Origin: Flavobacteriales bacterium
GTDB lineage: Bacteria > Bacteroidota > Bacteroidia > Flavobacteriales > Flavobacteriaceae
Reading direction: 5' to 3'
Length of the DNA stretch: 64,000 bases
Assembly: GCA_018335925.1 (NCBI GenBank)
Contig: JAGXRF010000082.1
Coordinates: 122,700 to 186,699, forward strand
Shown one piece after another: positions 1-7,617 of the stretch. A program made the position numbers and the translations under genes. Numbering within the stretch: position 1 is the stretch's first letter; each line of letters begins with the position of its first letter. Under the pieces are notes generated by a model that saw only the letters and a program-made list of their open reading frames with translations, did not search any database and was not told the DNA's origin.

Positions 1-534
1 ATTTTTATCCCAAAATACATTGGCAAAAGATTGCGGAGAAACCTCTTGTCCGTTTAACTTTACTTTGATGCTTTGGTCTTGTTGCACCGTTGCAATAAAT
101 TGTTTTTGAAACAAGGTTTCTTCTATTAAACTTTCGTTTTGCTCCAATACTTGTTTTGCAGCTTCTTTTTGTTGTGCTATTTCGGTTTCTAAAGTTTTGT
201 ATTGGTTAAAATAAAAAACCGTTCCAATTAAAAACACCAACGATGCTGCCCAACCCAAATAGGAGTTCCACTTGTTTTTAGAATTTAAAGGGATCACTTT
301 ACTTTCTCCAAACAATTTTTGTTTGGTTGCTTCGTATTTGGTAATGGCAGGTTGTTTTAATGCCAAACCTTCTGCCAAGGAAAGATAAGCTTTTTCAATC
401 TTTTCTACCTCAGCCAAAATTTCCGGATGTTGGCTACACATTTGTGCTACCTGTTGGGCTTCTTGTTCGGATAAATTTCCGGAAACATATAGCTCCAAAA
501 TGCCGGATTCGATATATTCTTTTACACTACTCAT
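1..534 (-). CDS. Anti-sigma factor, RskA-like (partial, 3' end outside window)
   Basis: The first 178 codons of a membrane anti-sigma factor are present; the rest lies beyond the left edge. It starts MSSVKEYIESGILELYVSGN, followed by a short helical anti-sigma domain (about residues 1-75), a single membrane helix at about residues 91-110 (WAASLVFLIGTVFYF) and a coiled-coil-like external segment. The start ATG overlaps the stop of the upstream ECF sigma gene in an ATGA junction, so the two are translationally coupled. By family knowledge such proteins hold the sigma factor at the membrane until a signal arrives. The RskA-type assignment rests on architecture and neighbourhood and is inferred; the signal is unknown. 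Confidence 0.8.
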   Translation of the reverse strand, partial: MSSVKEYIESGILELYVSGNLSEQEAQQVAQMCSQHPEILAEVEKIEKAYLSLAEGLALKQPAITKYEATKQKLFGESKVIPLNSKNKWNSYLGWAASLVFLIGTVFYFNQYKTLETEIAQQKEAAKQVLEQNESLIEETLFQKQFIATVQQDQSIKVKLNGQEVSPQSFANVFWDKN

Positions 535-1064
535 GACAATTTCAGTAATTTACGTAAATCATTGATACAGTTTCTGTTTCTGGTTTTAATGGTTCCTAGC
601 GGAATGTCGAGTTCTTCGGATGCTTCTTGCTGGGTATACCCTTGAAAGAACAACAACTCAATGATTTTAAAACATTTTTCGGGAAGCTTTTCTACAAACG
701 ATTGTATACCAATCACGTCTATTTTATTCACCCAGTCGTTTTCGTCTTCAAGCTTATTTACGTATTTGTCAGCGGTTTGGTTTTTTTGGCTGTTGTTATA
801 CCCTTTGCTTCTAAGTTTGTCTATTGCTGCATTGCGAGCAATATTTACCATCCAAGTGTATAACCTTCCTTTTGATGGATGATACGAATCGATTCCGTTC
901 CAAATTTTTACAAATACTTCTTGCAAAGTATCTTCTGCATCATCGGTATTGGGAATCATTTGCTGTATCACTCCTAACAAGCTCCTTGAGTATTGTTGGT
1001 ACAAAATCCCAAAGGCTTTTTCGCTCTTGTCTTGCAAAAGCACAATTAGTTCGTCTTGATTCAT
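531..1064 (-). CDS. ECF-type RNA polymerase sigma factor
   Basis: A 177-aa sigma-70 family protein of the extracytoplasmic-function type. Region 2 spans about residues 20-92, with the DAEDTLQEVFVKIW segment and the promoter-melting stretch GRLYTWMVNIARNAAID. Region 4 spans about 122-175 and contains a helix-turn-helix (YTQQEASEELDIPLGTIKTR). Length is normal for the family. It is the first gene of a two-gene operon with the anti-sigma factor, overlapping it by 4 bases. Such pairs usually switch on envelope or oxidative stress regulons; which one applies here cannot be told from this sequence. Confidence 0.93.
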   Translation of the reverse strand: MNQDELIVLLQDKSEKAFGILYQQYSRSLLGVIQQMIPNTDDAEDTLQEVFVKIWNGIDSYHPSKGRLYTWMVNIARNAAIDKLRSKGYNNSQKNQTADKYVNKLEDENDWVNKIDVIGIQSFVEKLPEKCFKIIELLFFQGYTQQEASEELDIPLGTIKTRNRNCINDLRKLLKLS

Positions 1065-1103
1065 AGCTTTTTTTAGTTCCTTTGAAATGTAAAGATAAAA
1101 AAA

Positions 1104-1123
1104 AAGTAAGCCGAAGCTTACTT
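1104..1123 (-). terminator. Intrinsic terminator of the TerB gene
   Basis: An 8-bp perfect stem (AAGTAAGC / GCTTACTT) with a CGAA loop is followed on the minus strand by a run of T (the A-run at 1097-1105 on the plus strand). The stem overlaps the TerB stop codon, so the last codons of the gene form part of the hairpin. Confidence 0.7.
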
Positions 1124-1549
1124 ATTCATATGATTCATTTCGTAGTGAAAGGTGTCTAAATTCACATTTAACTCTAAAAGTTTAAGAGCTTTGTCCACAA
1201 TATAATCCACATTTGCCGGATTAAAGCCTAAAGCAATGGCAAATCTGGTTAACATTTCTCTTTGTTTAGCTCCTAATACATGGTCTGCATATACCATTCT
1301 TGACAAGTCGTACAAACGGTCTAAACGATGTGCGTGTAAGTAAGGTGGATTGATGGGGTATTTGTTTGGATTTTCTAAAATTTCCTCGTATTCATCCGCA
1401 GAAATTTCTAAGTTTTTAGCCAAACGATCTAAGAAGGCTTTTTCTTCAGAAGTAATCACACCATCTGACATGGCAACCCTTACAATGGCTGAGAAATGTC
1501 CTTTATTTCGGTCTTTAAATCCGCTGTCGTATAAATCAACAATTGACAT
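1118..1549 (-). CDS. TerB-family protein
   Basis: A 143-aa all-helical protein of the TerB/tellurite-resistance family. The ATG at 1549 (MSIVDLYDSGFKD) is preferred over an in-frame TTG nine codons upstream, because the family begins at this point. Acidic residues typical of TerB metal-binding sites are visible (MSDGVITSEEKAFLD, about residues 27-42). It stands alone between the sigma operon and a divergent HupE-like gene. In flavobacteria stand-alone TerB proteins are widespread and mostly not shown to confer tellurite resistance, so a general stress role is only a guess. Confidence 0.8.
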   Translation of the reverse strand: MSIVDLYDSGFKDRNKGHFSAIVRVAMSDGVITSEEKAFLDRLAKNLEISADEYEEILENPNKYPINPPYLHAHRLDRLYDLSRMVYADHVLGAKQREMLTRFAIALGFNPANVDYIVDKALKLLELNVNLDTFHYEMNHMNK

Positions 1550-1704
1550 AATTGGTAGTTTTAATTTGTAGTGCAAAGATACGGCAATTTTTTAAATTTT
1601 TTAACATCTAAATCATCCAAAATATGCAGAAAAAACAGATTCTGCCTAGTTAAATTTTCATAATTAAGGTTAAGTTGTATTTTTACTTCTTTAAATTAAA
1701 AATT

Positions 1705-2295
1705 ATGCAAGAATTTTGGGTTTACTTCAACATAGGGTTAAAGCATGTTTTAGACATCAACGGTTATGACCACGTATTGTTTTTAATTGCTTTGTGTGTG
1801 CCTTATGCCTTTAAAGATTGGAAAAGAGTGTTGCTGTTGGTAACATTATTCACTGTAGGACATACTATTTCGTTAATTTTATCGGTGTATGGTGTGATTC
1901 AAGTAAAAGCAAGTTTGATTGAGTTTTTAATTCCTATTACGATTTTAATTACAGCTCTATTTCATTTGTTTACAGCCGGGAAAAGTAGCAAAAAAGAAAG
2001 CATCAGTTTTGTGGCTTCGGTAACTTTGTTTTTTGGAATCATACACGGATTGGGCTTTTCCAATTACTTTAAAAGTATTTTACCCGGTAGTAGTTCCGAC
2101 AAACTATTGCCTTTATTAGAGTTTGCTTTAGGGATAGAAGCTGCTCAAATAATAGTGGTAATTATCGTGTTAATCATTTCTTACATGGTGCAAACAGTTT
2201 TTCGTTTTAGCAAACGCGATTGGACGTTGGTAGCTTCGGCATTTGTGTGTGGAGTGGTAGTACCAATGATTATAGAAAGTGAAATTTGGGGTTAA
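1705..2295 (+). CDS. HupE/UreJ-family membrane protein
   Basis: A 196-aa integral membrane protein with about six hydrophobic helices. Family-typical histidine/acidic motifs are visible: NGYDHVLFLIALC near the N terminus, VGHTISLIL in the second helix pair and GIIHGLGFSNYF in the middle. These match the HupE/UreJ_2 family, whose better-known members are nickel or metal permeases linked to hydrogenase and urease. No hydrogenase or urease genes are in the window, so the substrate is unknown. ATG 1705 is preferred over an upstream TTG at 1675 that would add ten residues. The following DUF1801 gene begins 11 bases after its stop and is probably co-transcribed. Confidence 0.75.
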   Translation: MQEFWVYFNIGLKHVLDINGYDHVLFLIALCVPYAFKDWKRVLLLVTLFTVGHTISLILSVYGVIQVKASLIEFLIPITILITALFHLFTAGKSSKKESISFVASVTLFFGIIHGLGFSNYFKSILPGSSSDKLLPLLEFALGIEAAQIIVVIIVLIISYMVQTVFRFSKRDWTLVASAFVCGVVVPMIIESEIWG

Positions 2296-2306
2296 TACGT
2301 TGATAT

Positions 2307-2870
2307 ATGAAAGAAAATAATTGGAAAGAAGAATTGCAACTTTTAAGAAGCATTGTTGCTAAAGTTCATTTAGAGGAAACCATCAAATGGAATGCTCCTG
2401 TTTTTATGGCAGAAGGGAGAAATATATTGAGTTTTGCTGCCTTTAAAAACCATTTCGGAATTTGGTTTTTCCAGGGAGGATTGCTCAAGGATCCATATGG
2501 AGTACTTACCAATGCACAAGAGGGAAAAACCAAAGCAATGAGGCAATGGAAAATGACTTCTATCAACGATATTAAAGAAGATATTTTGTTGGAATATATT
2601 GCAGAGGCTGTTGCCAACGAAAAAAAGGGAATTGCCATCACGCCTGTTAAAAACACTTCCTTTGAAATGCCGGAACTTTTACACTCGCAACTGCAAGCGG
2701 ATGCCAAATTAAAACAAGCATTTGATCAATTGGCACCCTACAAACAAAAAGAGTTTGCTTTATACATATCGGAAGCCAAAAGAGAGCAAACCAAAGCGGA
2801 ACGATTGCAAAAAATTCTTCCTCTAATTTTGGAAGGAAAAGGACTTAACGACAAATACAAAAACTGTTAA
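2307..2870 (+). CDS. YdeI-like protein with DUF1801 domain
   Basis: A 187-aa soluble protein. The first ~110 residues form a DUF1801 fold (EETIKWNAPVFMAEGRNILSFAAFKNHFGIWFF). The C-terminal ~60 residues form the OmdA/YdeI helical module (LAPYKQKEFALYISEAKREQTKAERL). Proteins of this layout are annotated as YdeI/OmpD-associated; the biochemical role is not established. It is followed after one base by a second DUF1801 protein, so the two are almost certainly translated from one mRNA. Confidence 0.75.
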   Translation: MKENNWKEELQLLRSIVAKVHLEETIKWNAPVFMAEGRNILSFAAFKNHFGIWFFQGGLLKDPYGVLTNAQEGKTKAMRQWKMTSINDIKEDILLEYIAEAVANEKKGIAITPVKNTSFEMPELLHSQLQADAKLKQAFDQLAPYKQKEFALYISEAKREQTKAERLQKILPLILEGKGLNDKYKNC

Positions 2871-2871
2871 A

Positions 2872-3291
2872 ATGGCCGAAAACAAAACCCAACCAACCGA
2901 AGCTAGTGTGTTGGAATTTTTAGAAAATGTAACACCGGAAACCAAAAAAACCGATAGTTTATTATTGTTAGATTGGCTGGAAAAAGTGACTGGTTTTTCC
3001 CCAAAAATGTGGGGACCAAGCATTATTGGCTACGGAAGCTACCACTACAAATATGCCAGTGGAAGAGAAGGCGATGCTCCTTTGATTGGATTTTCGCCTC
3101 GTAAAAATGCCCTGACTTTATATGTGACTTTTTACGAAAGCGAAAAACCACAAGACCTCTCGAAATTGGGAAAATTTACCCACAGTAAAGCTTGTATTTA
3201 CGTAAAGAAATTAGAAGATATTCACCTAGATGAATTGGAAAAAATAGTGAAGCAAACCATGCAATTCACTAAAGAAAAATATCCGGATTAA
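2872..3291 (+). CDS. DUF1801 domain-containing protein
   Basis: A 139-aa soluble protein made almost entirely of one DUF1801 domain. Recognisable parts are the ENVTPETKKTDSLLLLDWLEKVTGFSPKMWGPSIIGYGSYHYKY core and the closing FTHSKACIYVKKLEDI strand. It is unrelated in detail to the DUF1801 half of the upstream gene beyond the shared fold, which suggests an old duplication. Function unknown. The ATG follows the preceding stop by one base. Confidence 0.8.
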   Translation: MAENKTQPTEASVLEFLENVTPETKKTDSLLLLDWLEKVTGFSPKMWGPSIIGYGSYHYKYASGREGDAPLIGFSPRKNALTLYVTFYESEKPQDLSKLGKFTHSKACIYVKKLEDIHLDELEKIVKQTMQFTKEKYPD

Positions 3292-3323
3292 TTTTTTTAA
3301 CCTTTTTTATGATTTTTTGGTCT

Positions 3324-3331
3324 TACATTTG
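3324..3331 (+). promoter_or_regulatory. Possible -7 promoter box for the OmpA-like gene
   Basis: TACATTTG matches the Bacteroidota -7 consensus TAnnTTTG and lies about 95 bases before the ATG at 3427. No convincing -33 TTG was found at the right distance, so this is tentative. Confidence 0.3.
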
Positions 3332-3426
3332 AGAGAATAGGAACAGCTTTAGTGAAAAATTAGTTTTGCTATTTTTTATTAAAGCCATTGTTTTCAATAG
3401 TTTACAAATTAAAATCAAAAACAACC

Positions 3427-4404
3427 ATGACTATTTCTTTGCAAAAATTTGCCCGTTTGGCAATGTTGGTAGGTGTATTAAGTTTGAGTACCTCTTGCGT
3501 GTCGAAAAAAATCTACACCGAATTAGAAGATAAATATGCCGAGTTAAAAAAGAACTACAACGGTTTGGAAGACGAAAACCAAGGCCTAAAAGCTTTTCAA
3601 AACCAAGCAGAAATCGATTTAAAAAAATTGCGTGAAGAGTTGGAAAAACTCCAACAAGAACGCAAACAATTGCAATCGGATTTGGCAGCAAGCCAAAACA
3701 GCTTAAAAAACCTACAAAATTCCTACGCTGCTTTAGAAAAAAACAGCAACGAATCGTTAGAGGCTAACATGAAGAAGAACCGCGAATTATTGGCCCAATT
3801 AGATGCAAAAGAAAAAGCATTGCAACAAGAACGTACCCGTTTAGAAAAACTTCAAGCCGATTTAAAAGATCGTTCGCAACGAGTAGACGAATTAGAGCAA
3901 ATGATTGCCAATAAAGAAAAAAGTCTGCGAACCTTACGCGAAACGCTTTCTAAAGCATTAAATAACTTTGAGGGCAAAGGCTTGACGGTAGAAATGAAAA
4001 ACGGAAAAGTATATGTTTCTATGGAAAACAAATTGTTGTTCCCTTCCGGAAGTTGGACCGTAAACCCAGAAGGAAGAAGTGCCATAGTAGAAGTTGGAAA
4101 AGTATTGGCACAAAACCCGGAAATTTCGGTGTTGATTGAAGGTCATACCGACAATGTGCCTTATGTTGGAAGTGGTGCGGTGAGCAATAATTGGGAACTT
4201 TCTACCAAAAGAGCCTTGGCAGTGGTGCAAATTTTACAAGAAAACAAAAATGTGGTAAAAGGCAACCTAACTGCAGCAGGTAGAGGGGAACACGCTCCGG
4301 TTACCAGCAACGAAACTGCGGAAGGCAAAGCCAAAAACCGCAGAATTGAAATTATCTTGACTCCGAAATTAGACGAGATTTCTAAATTATTGGAAGAGAT
4401 TTAA
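3427..4404 (+). CDS. OmpA-family lipoprotein with long coiled coil
   Basis: A 325-aa outer-membrane lipoprotein. A lipoprotein signal ends in LSTSC with the acylated cysteine at residue 24. Residues ~30-190 are heptad-rich coiled coil, dominated by E, K, Q and L. Residues ~205-315 are an OmpA peptidoglycan-binding domain with the conserved IEGHTDN, NWELSTKRA and NRRIEI motifs. The likely role is tethering the outer membrane to peptidoglycan across the periplasm. ATG 3427 is preferred over an upstream TTG because it gives a clean lipoprotein signal peptide. The gene is monocistronic with its own terminator. Confidence 0.9.
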   Translation: MTISLQKFARLAMLVGVLSLSTSCVSKKIYTELEDKYAELKKNYNGLEDENQGLKAFQNQAEIDLKKLREELEKLQQERKQLQSDLAASQNSLKNLQNSYAALEKNSNESLEANMKKNRELLAQLDAKEKALQQERTRLEKLQADLKDRSQRVDELEQMIANKEKSLRTLRETLSKALNNFEGKGLTVEMKNGKVYVSMENKLLFPSGSWTVNPEGRSAIVEVGKVLAQNPEISVLIEGHTDNVPYVGSGAVSNNWELSTKRALAVVQILQENKNVVKGNLTAAGRGEHAPVTSNETAEGKAKNRRIEIILTPKLDEISKLLEEI

Positions 4405-4427
4405 ACCCTCTTTTTATTTACAAATAC

Positions 4428-4457
4428 AAAAGCCAGCTAGTGATAGTTGGCTTTTTT
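4428..4457 (+). terminator. Intrinsic terminator after the OmpA-like gene
   Basis: The stem AGCCAGCT (4431-4438) pairs with AGTTGGCT (4445-4452) with one G-T wobble, followed by TTTTT. An A-run precedes it, so it might also act on the opposite strand. Confidence 0.7.
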
Positions 4458-4624
4458 GTTTTGAAGAATTACGGATTTTATGAGTATGATTAGCATACTA
4501 TCATTTGATACTATCAAAAAATTAAAATTAATTTTAAAACTAGGGGTGTTTTCATAAAAATACCTCCCTTAACTTTTAAAAGATAGCCTTATTTATTGTA
4601 AAATCAACGTTTAAAAACATTCTC

Positions 4625-5014
4625 TTACCACACCGAGTAAATAAAAAACAAACCTATAGCCACCGAAATAGGTGCAATAAACTGAAAATAAATAGGTTTT
4701 AAAACGTCTGCACATCGGTTTGAAAATTTGTGGTGTAATTGTTTTGGAACCAAATAAAGTACCAACGAAGTACCTAGCATAAACCAGCCAAATACCTCAA
4801 AAAATGTTGGAAATTTGCTGTAATTGGCATAAAAAACACATGCGGTTGCGGGTATCATTCTTATGGTTATTTCTCCGTAATGAAACCAAAAAGTGCTTCC
4901 GGCTTTTCTTAAAACATTTCTTGCTGTTTTTGGCCAAAAACCCATCAGTATACCTACACTTATAAAAAACAAACCGAATAAGATCAAGATCACTTTAGAA
5001 ATAATTACTAACAT
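4625..5014 (-). CDS. Small integral membrane protein, unknown
   Basis: A 129-aa protein with about four hydrophobic helices (about residues 1-27, 48-66, 73-88 and 108-128). Short basic and aromatic loops contain FWPKTARNVLRKAGSTFWFHYGE and PKQLHHKFSNRCADVLKP. I do not recognise the family. Codon use and composition fit the neighbourhood. It is isolated, transcribed toward the OmpA gene, and no terminator is obvious. It should be treated as a hypothetical inner-membrane protein. Confidence 0.6.
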   Translation of the reverse strand: MLVIISKVILILFGLFFISVGILMGFWPKTARNVLRKAGSTFWFHYGEITIRMIPATACVFYANYSKFPTFFEVFGWFMLGTSLVLYLVPKQLHHKFSNRCADVLKPIYFQFIAPISVAIGLFFIYSVW

Positions 5015-5318
5015 AAGTACTGTTTAGTGTTGGTAAATGTACTTTTTTATCATTGAATTTTTTGCTTTTCAAAACATAACTTATTGCATTTACATAAATT
5101 CTGAGGCTGCATAATTTTTCAAAATCCATGGAGTCCAAGCTAATGTTCCAATAATTAATGGAAACGTGTCCTAGGAAATATTTGATTTCTGTTCGGCTAC
5201 TGTCTGTTATAGTCAATGTTAAGACAACGAACTGAAACAAAAAAACGAACTGAAAATGACACTAAATTATAGAGAAAAACCTTTACCAACCTAGGAAGGA
5301 GATTAATAGCAATCTAAT
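5015..5318. other. Gene-free stretch before the Fic operator region
   Basis: No convincing gene. A short minus-strand reading frame (4995-5240) has no domain, no hydrophobic pattern and overlaps the start of the membrane-protein gene. The stretch looks like decayed intergenic DNA at the left edge of the accessory region. Confidence 0.4.
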
Positions 5319-5380
5319 TGCGGTGAAAAAAAAGAATAAACACCGCATATTTGCGGTATTAAATTCATATATTTACCGCA
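5319..5380 (+). promoter_or_regulatory. Paired inverted-repeat operator upstream of fic
   Basis: Four half-sites alternate in orientation: TGCGGT at 5319-5324, ACCGCA at 5342-5347, TGCGGT at 5352-5357 and ACCGCA at 5375-5380. They form two TGCGGT-N17-ACCGCA palindromes with exactly the same 17-bp spacer, placed 33 bp (about three helical turns) apart. The inner half-sites also make a tight ACCGCA-TATT-TGCGGT palindrome. The last half-site ends 16 bases before the fic ATG. The layout suggests cooperative repressor binding; the C-terminal winged helix of the Fic protein itself is the nearest candidate. Confidence 0.6.
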
Positions 5381-5396
5381 TAAACGATTTAAATCA

Positions 5397-6503
5397 ATGG
5401 TAAAATACATCTATCAAAATAAAAACTGGACGGATTTTACTTGGGATGACAAAGCCATAAATGCAGTATTTGGAGAAGTTCGACTTATGCAAGGTAAAAT
5501 CATCGGACAAATGAACGCAATGGGCTTTTCTGCCAAAGAAGAAGCTACACTTACTACCCTAACTTTAGATGTAGTAAAATCATCAGAAATTGAAGGGGAA
5601 TTACTCAACTATGACCAGGTACGTTCATCCATAGCAAGGCGTTTGGGTATCAATACCGCTGGACTTGTTACAAGCAACCGACACATAGAAAGCATAGTAG
5701 AGATGATGCTAGACGCTACCCAACGTCACCATTTACCTTTAACAAAAAAACGATTGTTTGGCTGGCAAGCAGCACTTTTTCCAACTGGATACAGCGGACC
5801 TTATGAAATAGAAGTCGGCAGATACCGTTCAGGCGAAATGCAAGTTGTTTCGGGAGCAATGGGTAAAGAAAAAGTGCATTACGAAGCTATAAAAGCAGAA
5901 CTTGTAGAGGCGGAAATGGAAAAGTTTTTGGACTGGTACAATAATGACAATCTACTTGACCCAGTACTGAAAGCAGCAATTGCACACTTTTGGTTTATCA
6001 TCATTCACCCTTTTGATGACGGCAACGGTCGAATTGGTCGTGCCATAACTGATATGTTGCTTGCTCGTGCGGAAAGTAGTGGCGAACGTTTTTATAGTAT
6101 GTCTAGCCAAATTTTAGTTGAACGCAAACAATATTATGACATATTGCAAAAAGTTCAACACAGTACAGGTGACATTACCGAGTGGCTGGATTGGTTTTTA
6201 CATTGCCTGAAAAAAGCAATGCTTGCAACTGAAAACACTACCCAAAGAATATTGCGTAAAGCCGAATTTTGGAAACTGCACGAACAAACACTTATCAATG
6301 GAAGACAACGATTGATGCTCAACAAACTTTTAGACGGTTTTGACGGTAAATTACAAACCTCAAAATGGGCAAAAATTACTAAGACCTCTGCCGACACCGC
6401 TTTACGAGATATTAAAGACTTAGTAGAAAAAGGCATATTACAACAAACGGAGGAAGTTGGACGAAATGCAAATTACAAATTATCAGACTTCAAAATAGAA
6501 TAA
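5397..6503 (+). CDS. Fic-family protein (DUF4172-Fic-winged helix)
   Basis: A 368-aa protein with an N-terminal DUF4172-like segment (IYQNKNWTDFTWDDKAI), a Fic domain and a C-terminal winged-helix-like segment (~300-368). The Fic active-site loop HPFDDGNGRIGR is complete, with the catalytic histidine at residue 204. An inhibitory-helix motif SSEIEG (S62 to G67, pattern S/T-x3-E-G/N) lies before the Fic core, as in class II Fic enzymes that are self-restrained. By family knowledge it should transfer AMP from ATP to a protein hydroxyl; the target is unknown. There is no adjacent small antitoxin gene, consistent with the built-in inhibitory helix. It stands alone at the edge of an accessory region, which suggests horizontal acquisition. 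Confidence 0.92.
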   Translation: MVKYIYQNKNWTDFTWDDKAINAVFGEVRLMQGKIIGQMNAMGFSAKEEATLTTLTLDVVKSSEIEGELLNYDQVRSSIARRLGINTAGLVTSNRHIESIVEMMLDATQRHHLPLTKKRLFGWQAALFPTGYSGPYEIEVGRYRSGEMQVVSGAMGKEKVHYEAIKAELVEAEMEKFLDWYNNDNLLDPVLKAAIAHFWFIIIHPFDDGNGRIGRAITDMLLARAESSGERFYSMSSQILVERKQYYDILQKVQHSTGDITEWLDWFLHCLKKAMLATENTTQRILRKAEFWKLHEQTLINGRQRLMLNKLLDGFDGKLQTSKWAKITKTSADTALRDIKDLVEKGILQQTEEVGRNANYKLSDFKIE

Positions 6504-6730
6504 CCGCTGGCTTTAGCCACTATTTTACATAATGCTCGCTAGTGTTTACAAACATTAAACGTCTTACAACAATAAACTAAGAGCTTAACTAACAGTGGCG
6601 GGCTCCGAACCCAGCAGTATGCAAAGTAGTATACAAAAACAAAGAATTGTCATTTAATTAGATATTACTTTTAAGTATAATTCAAAACTTTTTAATATTT
6701 TCAAAATAAACAATTAGTTCACCAATCCAC
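6504..6730. other. Gene-free stretch between fic and the repeat
   Basis: No gene is seen between the Fic stop and the repeat at 6731. The sequence is AT-rich intergenic DNA without a clear hairpin-plus-T-run terminator for fic. It ends at the long direct repeat that begins the restriction-modification segment. Confidence 0.4.
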
Positions 6731-6861
6731 AAAAAAAAAGAGCACTTGGCTCGTTTTCAAAAATTTATTTGTGATGCTTGTTTTATTTGTTTTTTTGCAG
6801 ATTTGAGCTTGTTGGGTTTTTGCGAAGTCGGCTTCCGATAGCTATCGGAATTGCAGAGCAT
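6731..6861. repeat. Direct repeat copy A (about 125 bp)
   Basis: This is near-identical to 10432-10562 over about 125 bases, with only a handful of substitutions and one single-base indel. It begins with the terminator hairpin GAGC-ACTTG-GCTC (6740-6752) after an A-run, continues through a T-rich stretch, and ends with the palindrome TTCCGATAGCTATCGGAA next to GCAGAGCAT. A shorter third copy of the last ~50 bases lies at 10621-10668. On the minus strand the hairpin plus T-run can terminate the restriction-modification transcript. Confidence 0.85.
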
Positions 6862-6867
6862 ATTTTA

Positions 6868-7617
6868 TTATTTTAAATCAAATAATTCTGCTGGATTTAT
6901 TTTGAATTGAAGCATTTTTGCAGTGTCTCTCCCATTGTCTCCTCCTTTTCTTTGCATTGTTATTCTTCCTATTTTAAAATTTCCTTGCTTGGTAATTTCA
7001 ATATTTCCATTACCAAAATGATTCAAACAAACATTCATTGGCTTTAAAACCCATCTTGAATTCGCTTTTACTTTTTGAGCAACCAACATCCATTCTGCTG
7101 AAAATTGACCTCGTCCTTTTAAAATATCGGATACAATCAACGATTTATTTTCATTTAGCCATTTTAGAATATTTTCTTGCTCATTTACTGAAAATTCGTT
7201 TGCAAACATTCTGCGTTTGTCTTTTGGATTAGAAATTGTAGGTTCTACCTCACCGGTATACTTTTTAAAAATAGTTGCTATTTCTAACGGAATATTCCAC
7301 ATTTCCGCATATTTATCCACCCATCTTTTGTCAATTTGATTAAATCCTTTTGGATTGCTAACTAATTTGACTTGTAAATTTTGAGCATCTATTGCTTCTT
7401 TCAATTTTATGGTAACTTGTACTTGCACATCTGTTTTATAGCCACTTAATTTTACTGCTTTTACGTATTCAATTGTTGCAAGTTGATACTCCATAATAAT
7501 CAACCATTTTTGAGCATCTTCATCATTTTGCCAATGATTAAACTTCTCAACAATATCATCTTCGTTTAAAAAGCCGTTCTTTGCGGTTTGTGAACCTAAA
7601 ATTTGTTCTTTACGCAT
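6868..7617 (-). CDS. Type II restriction endonuclease, HinP1I-like (predicted GCGC)
   Basis: A 249-aa protein that, from memory of the family, closely follows R.HinP1I (247 aa, cuts G^CGC). Shared blocks include SQTAKNGF, KAVKLSGYKTD, LQVKLVSNPKGFNQIDKRW, DKRRMF, GRGQFSAEWMLVAQKV and QRKGGDNGRDTA-MLQFKI. The catalytic PD-(D/E)xK variant is intact, with D63 and Q82-V-K84 matching HinP1I D62 and Q81-V-K83. The gene overlaps the end of the methyltransferase gene by 8 bases, so it is translated after the protective enzyme. Specificity is inferred from homology and from the partner methyltransferase. No frameshift or truncation is seen, so it should be active. Confidence 0.88.
   Translation of the reverse strand: MRKEQILGSQTAKNGFLNEDDIVEKFNHWQNDEDAQKWLIIMEYQLATIEYVKAVKLSGYKTDVQVQVTIKLKEAIDAQNLQVKLVSNPKGFNQIDKRWVDKYAEMWNIPLEIATIFKKYTGEVEPTISNPKDKRRMFANEFSVNEQENILKWLNENKSLIVSDILKGRGQFSAEWMLVAQKVKANSRWVLKPMNVCLNHFGNGNIEITKQGNFKIGRITMQRKGGDNGRDTAKMLQFKINPAELFDLK

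Noticed and set aside
4995..5240. Minus-strand frame of 81 codons upstream of the small membrane protein
   Set aside because: It overlaps the 5' end of a better gene, has no domain or membrane pattern and no start context; likely chance.
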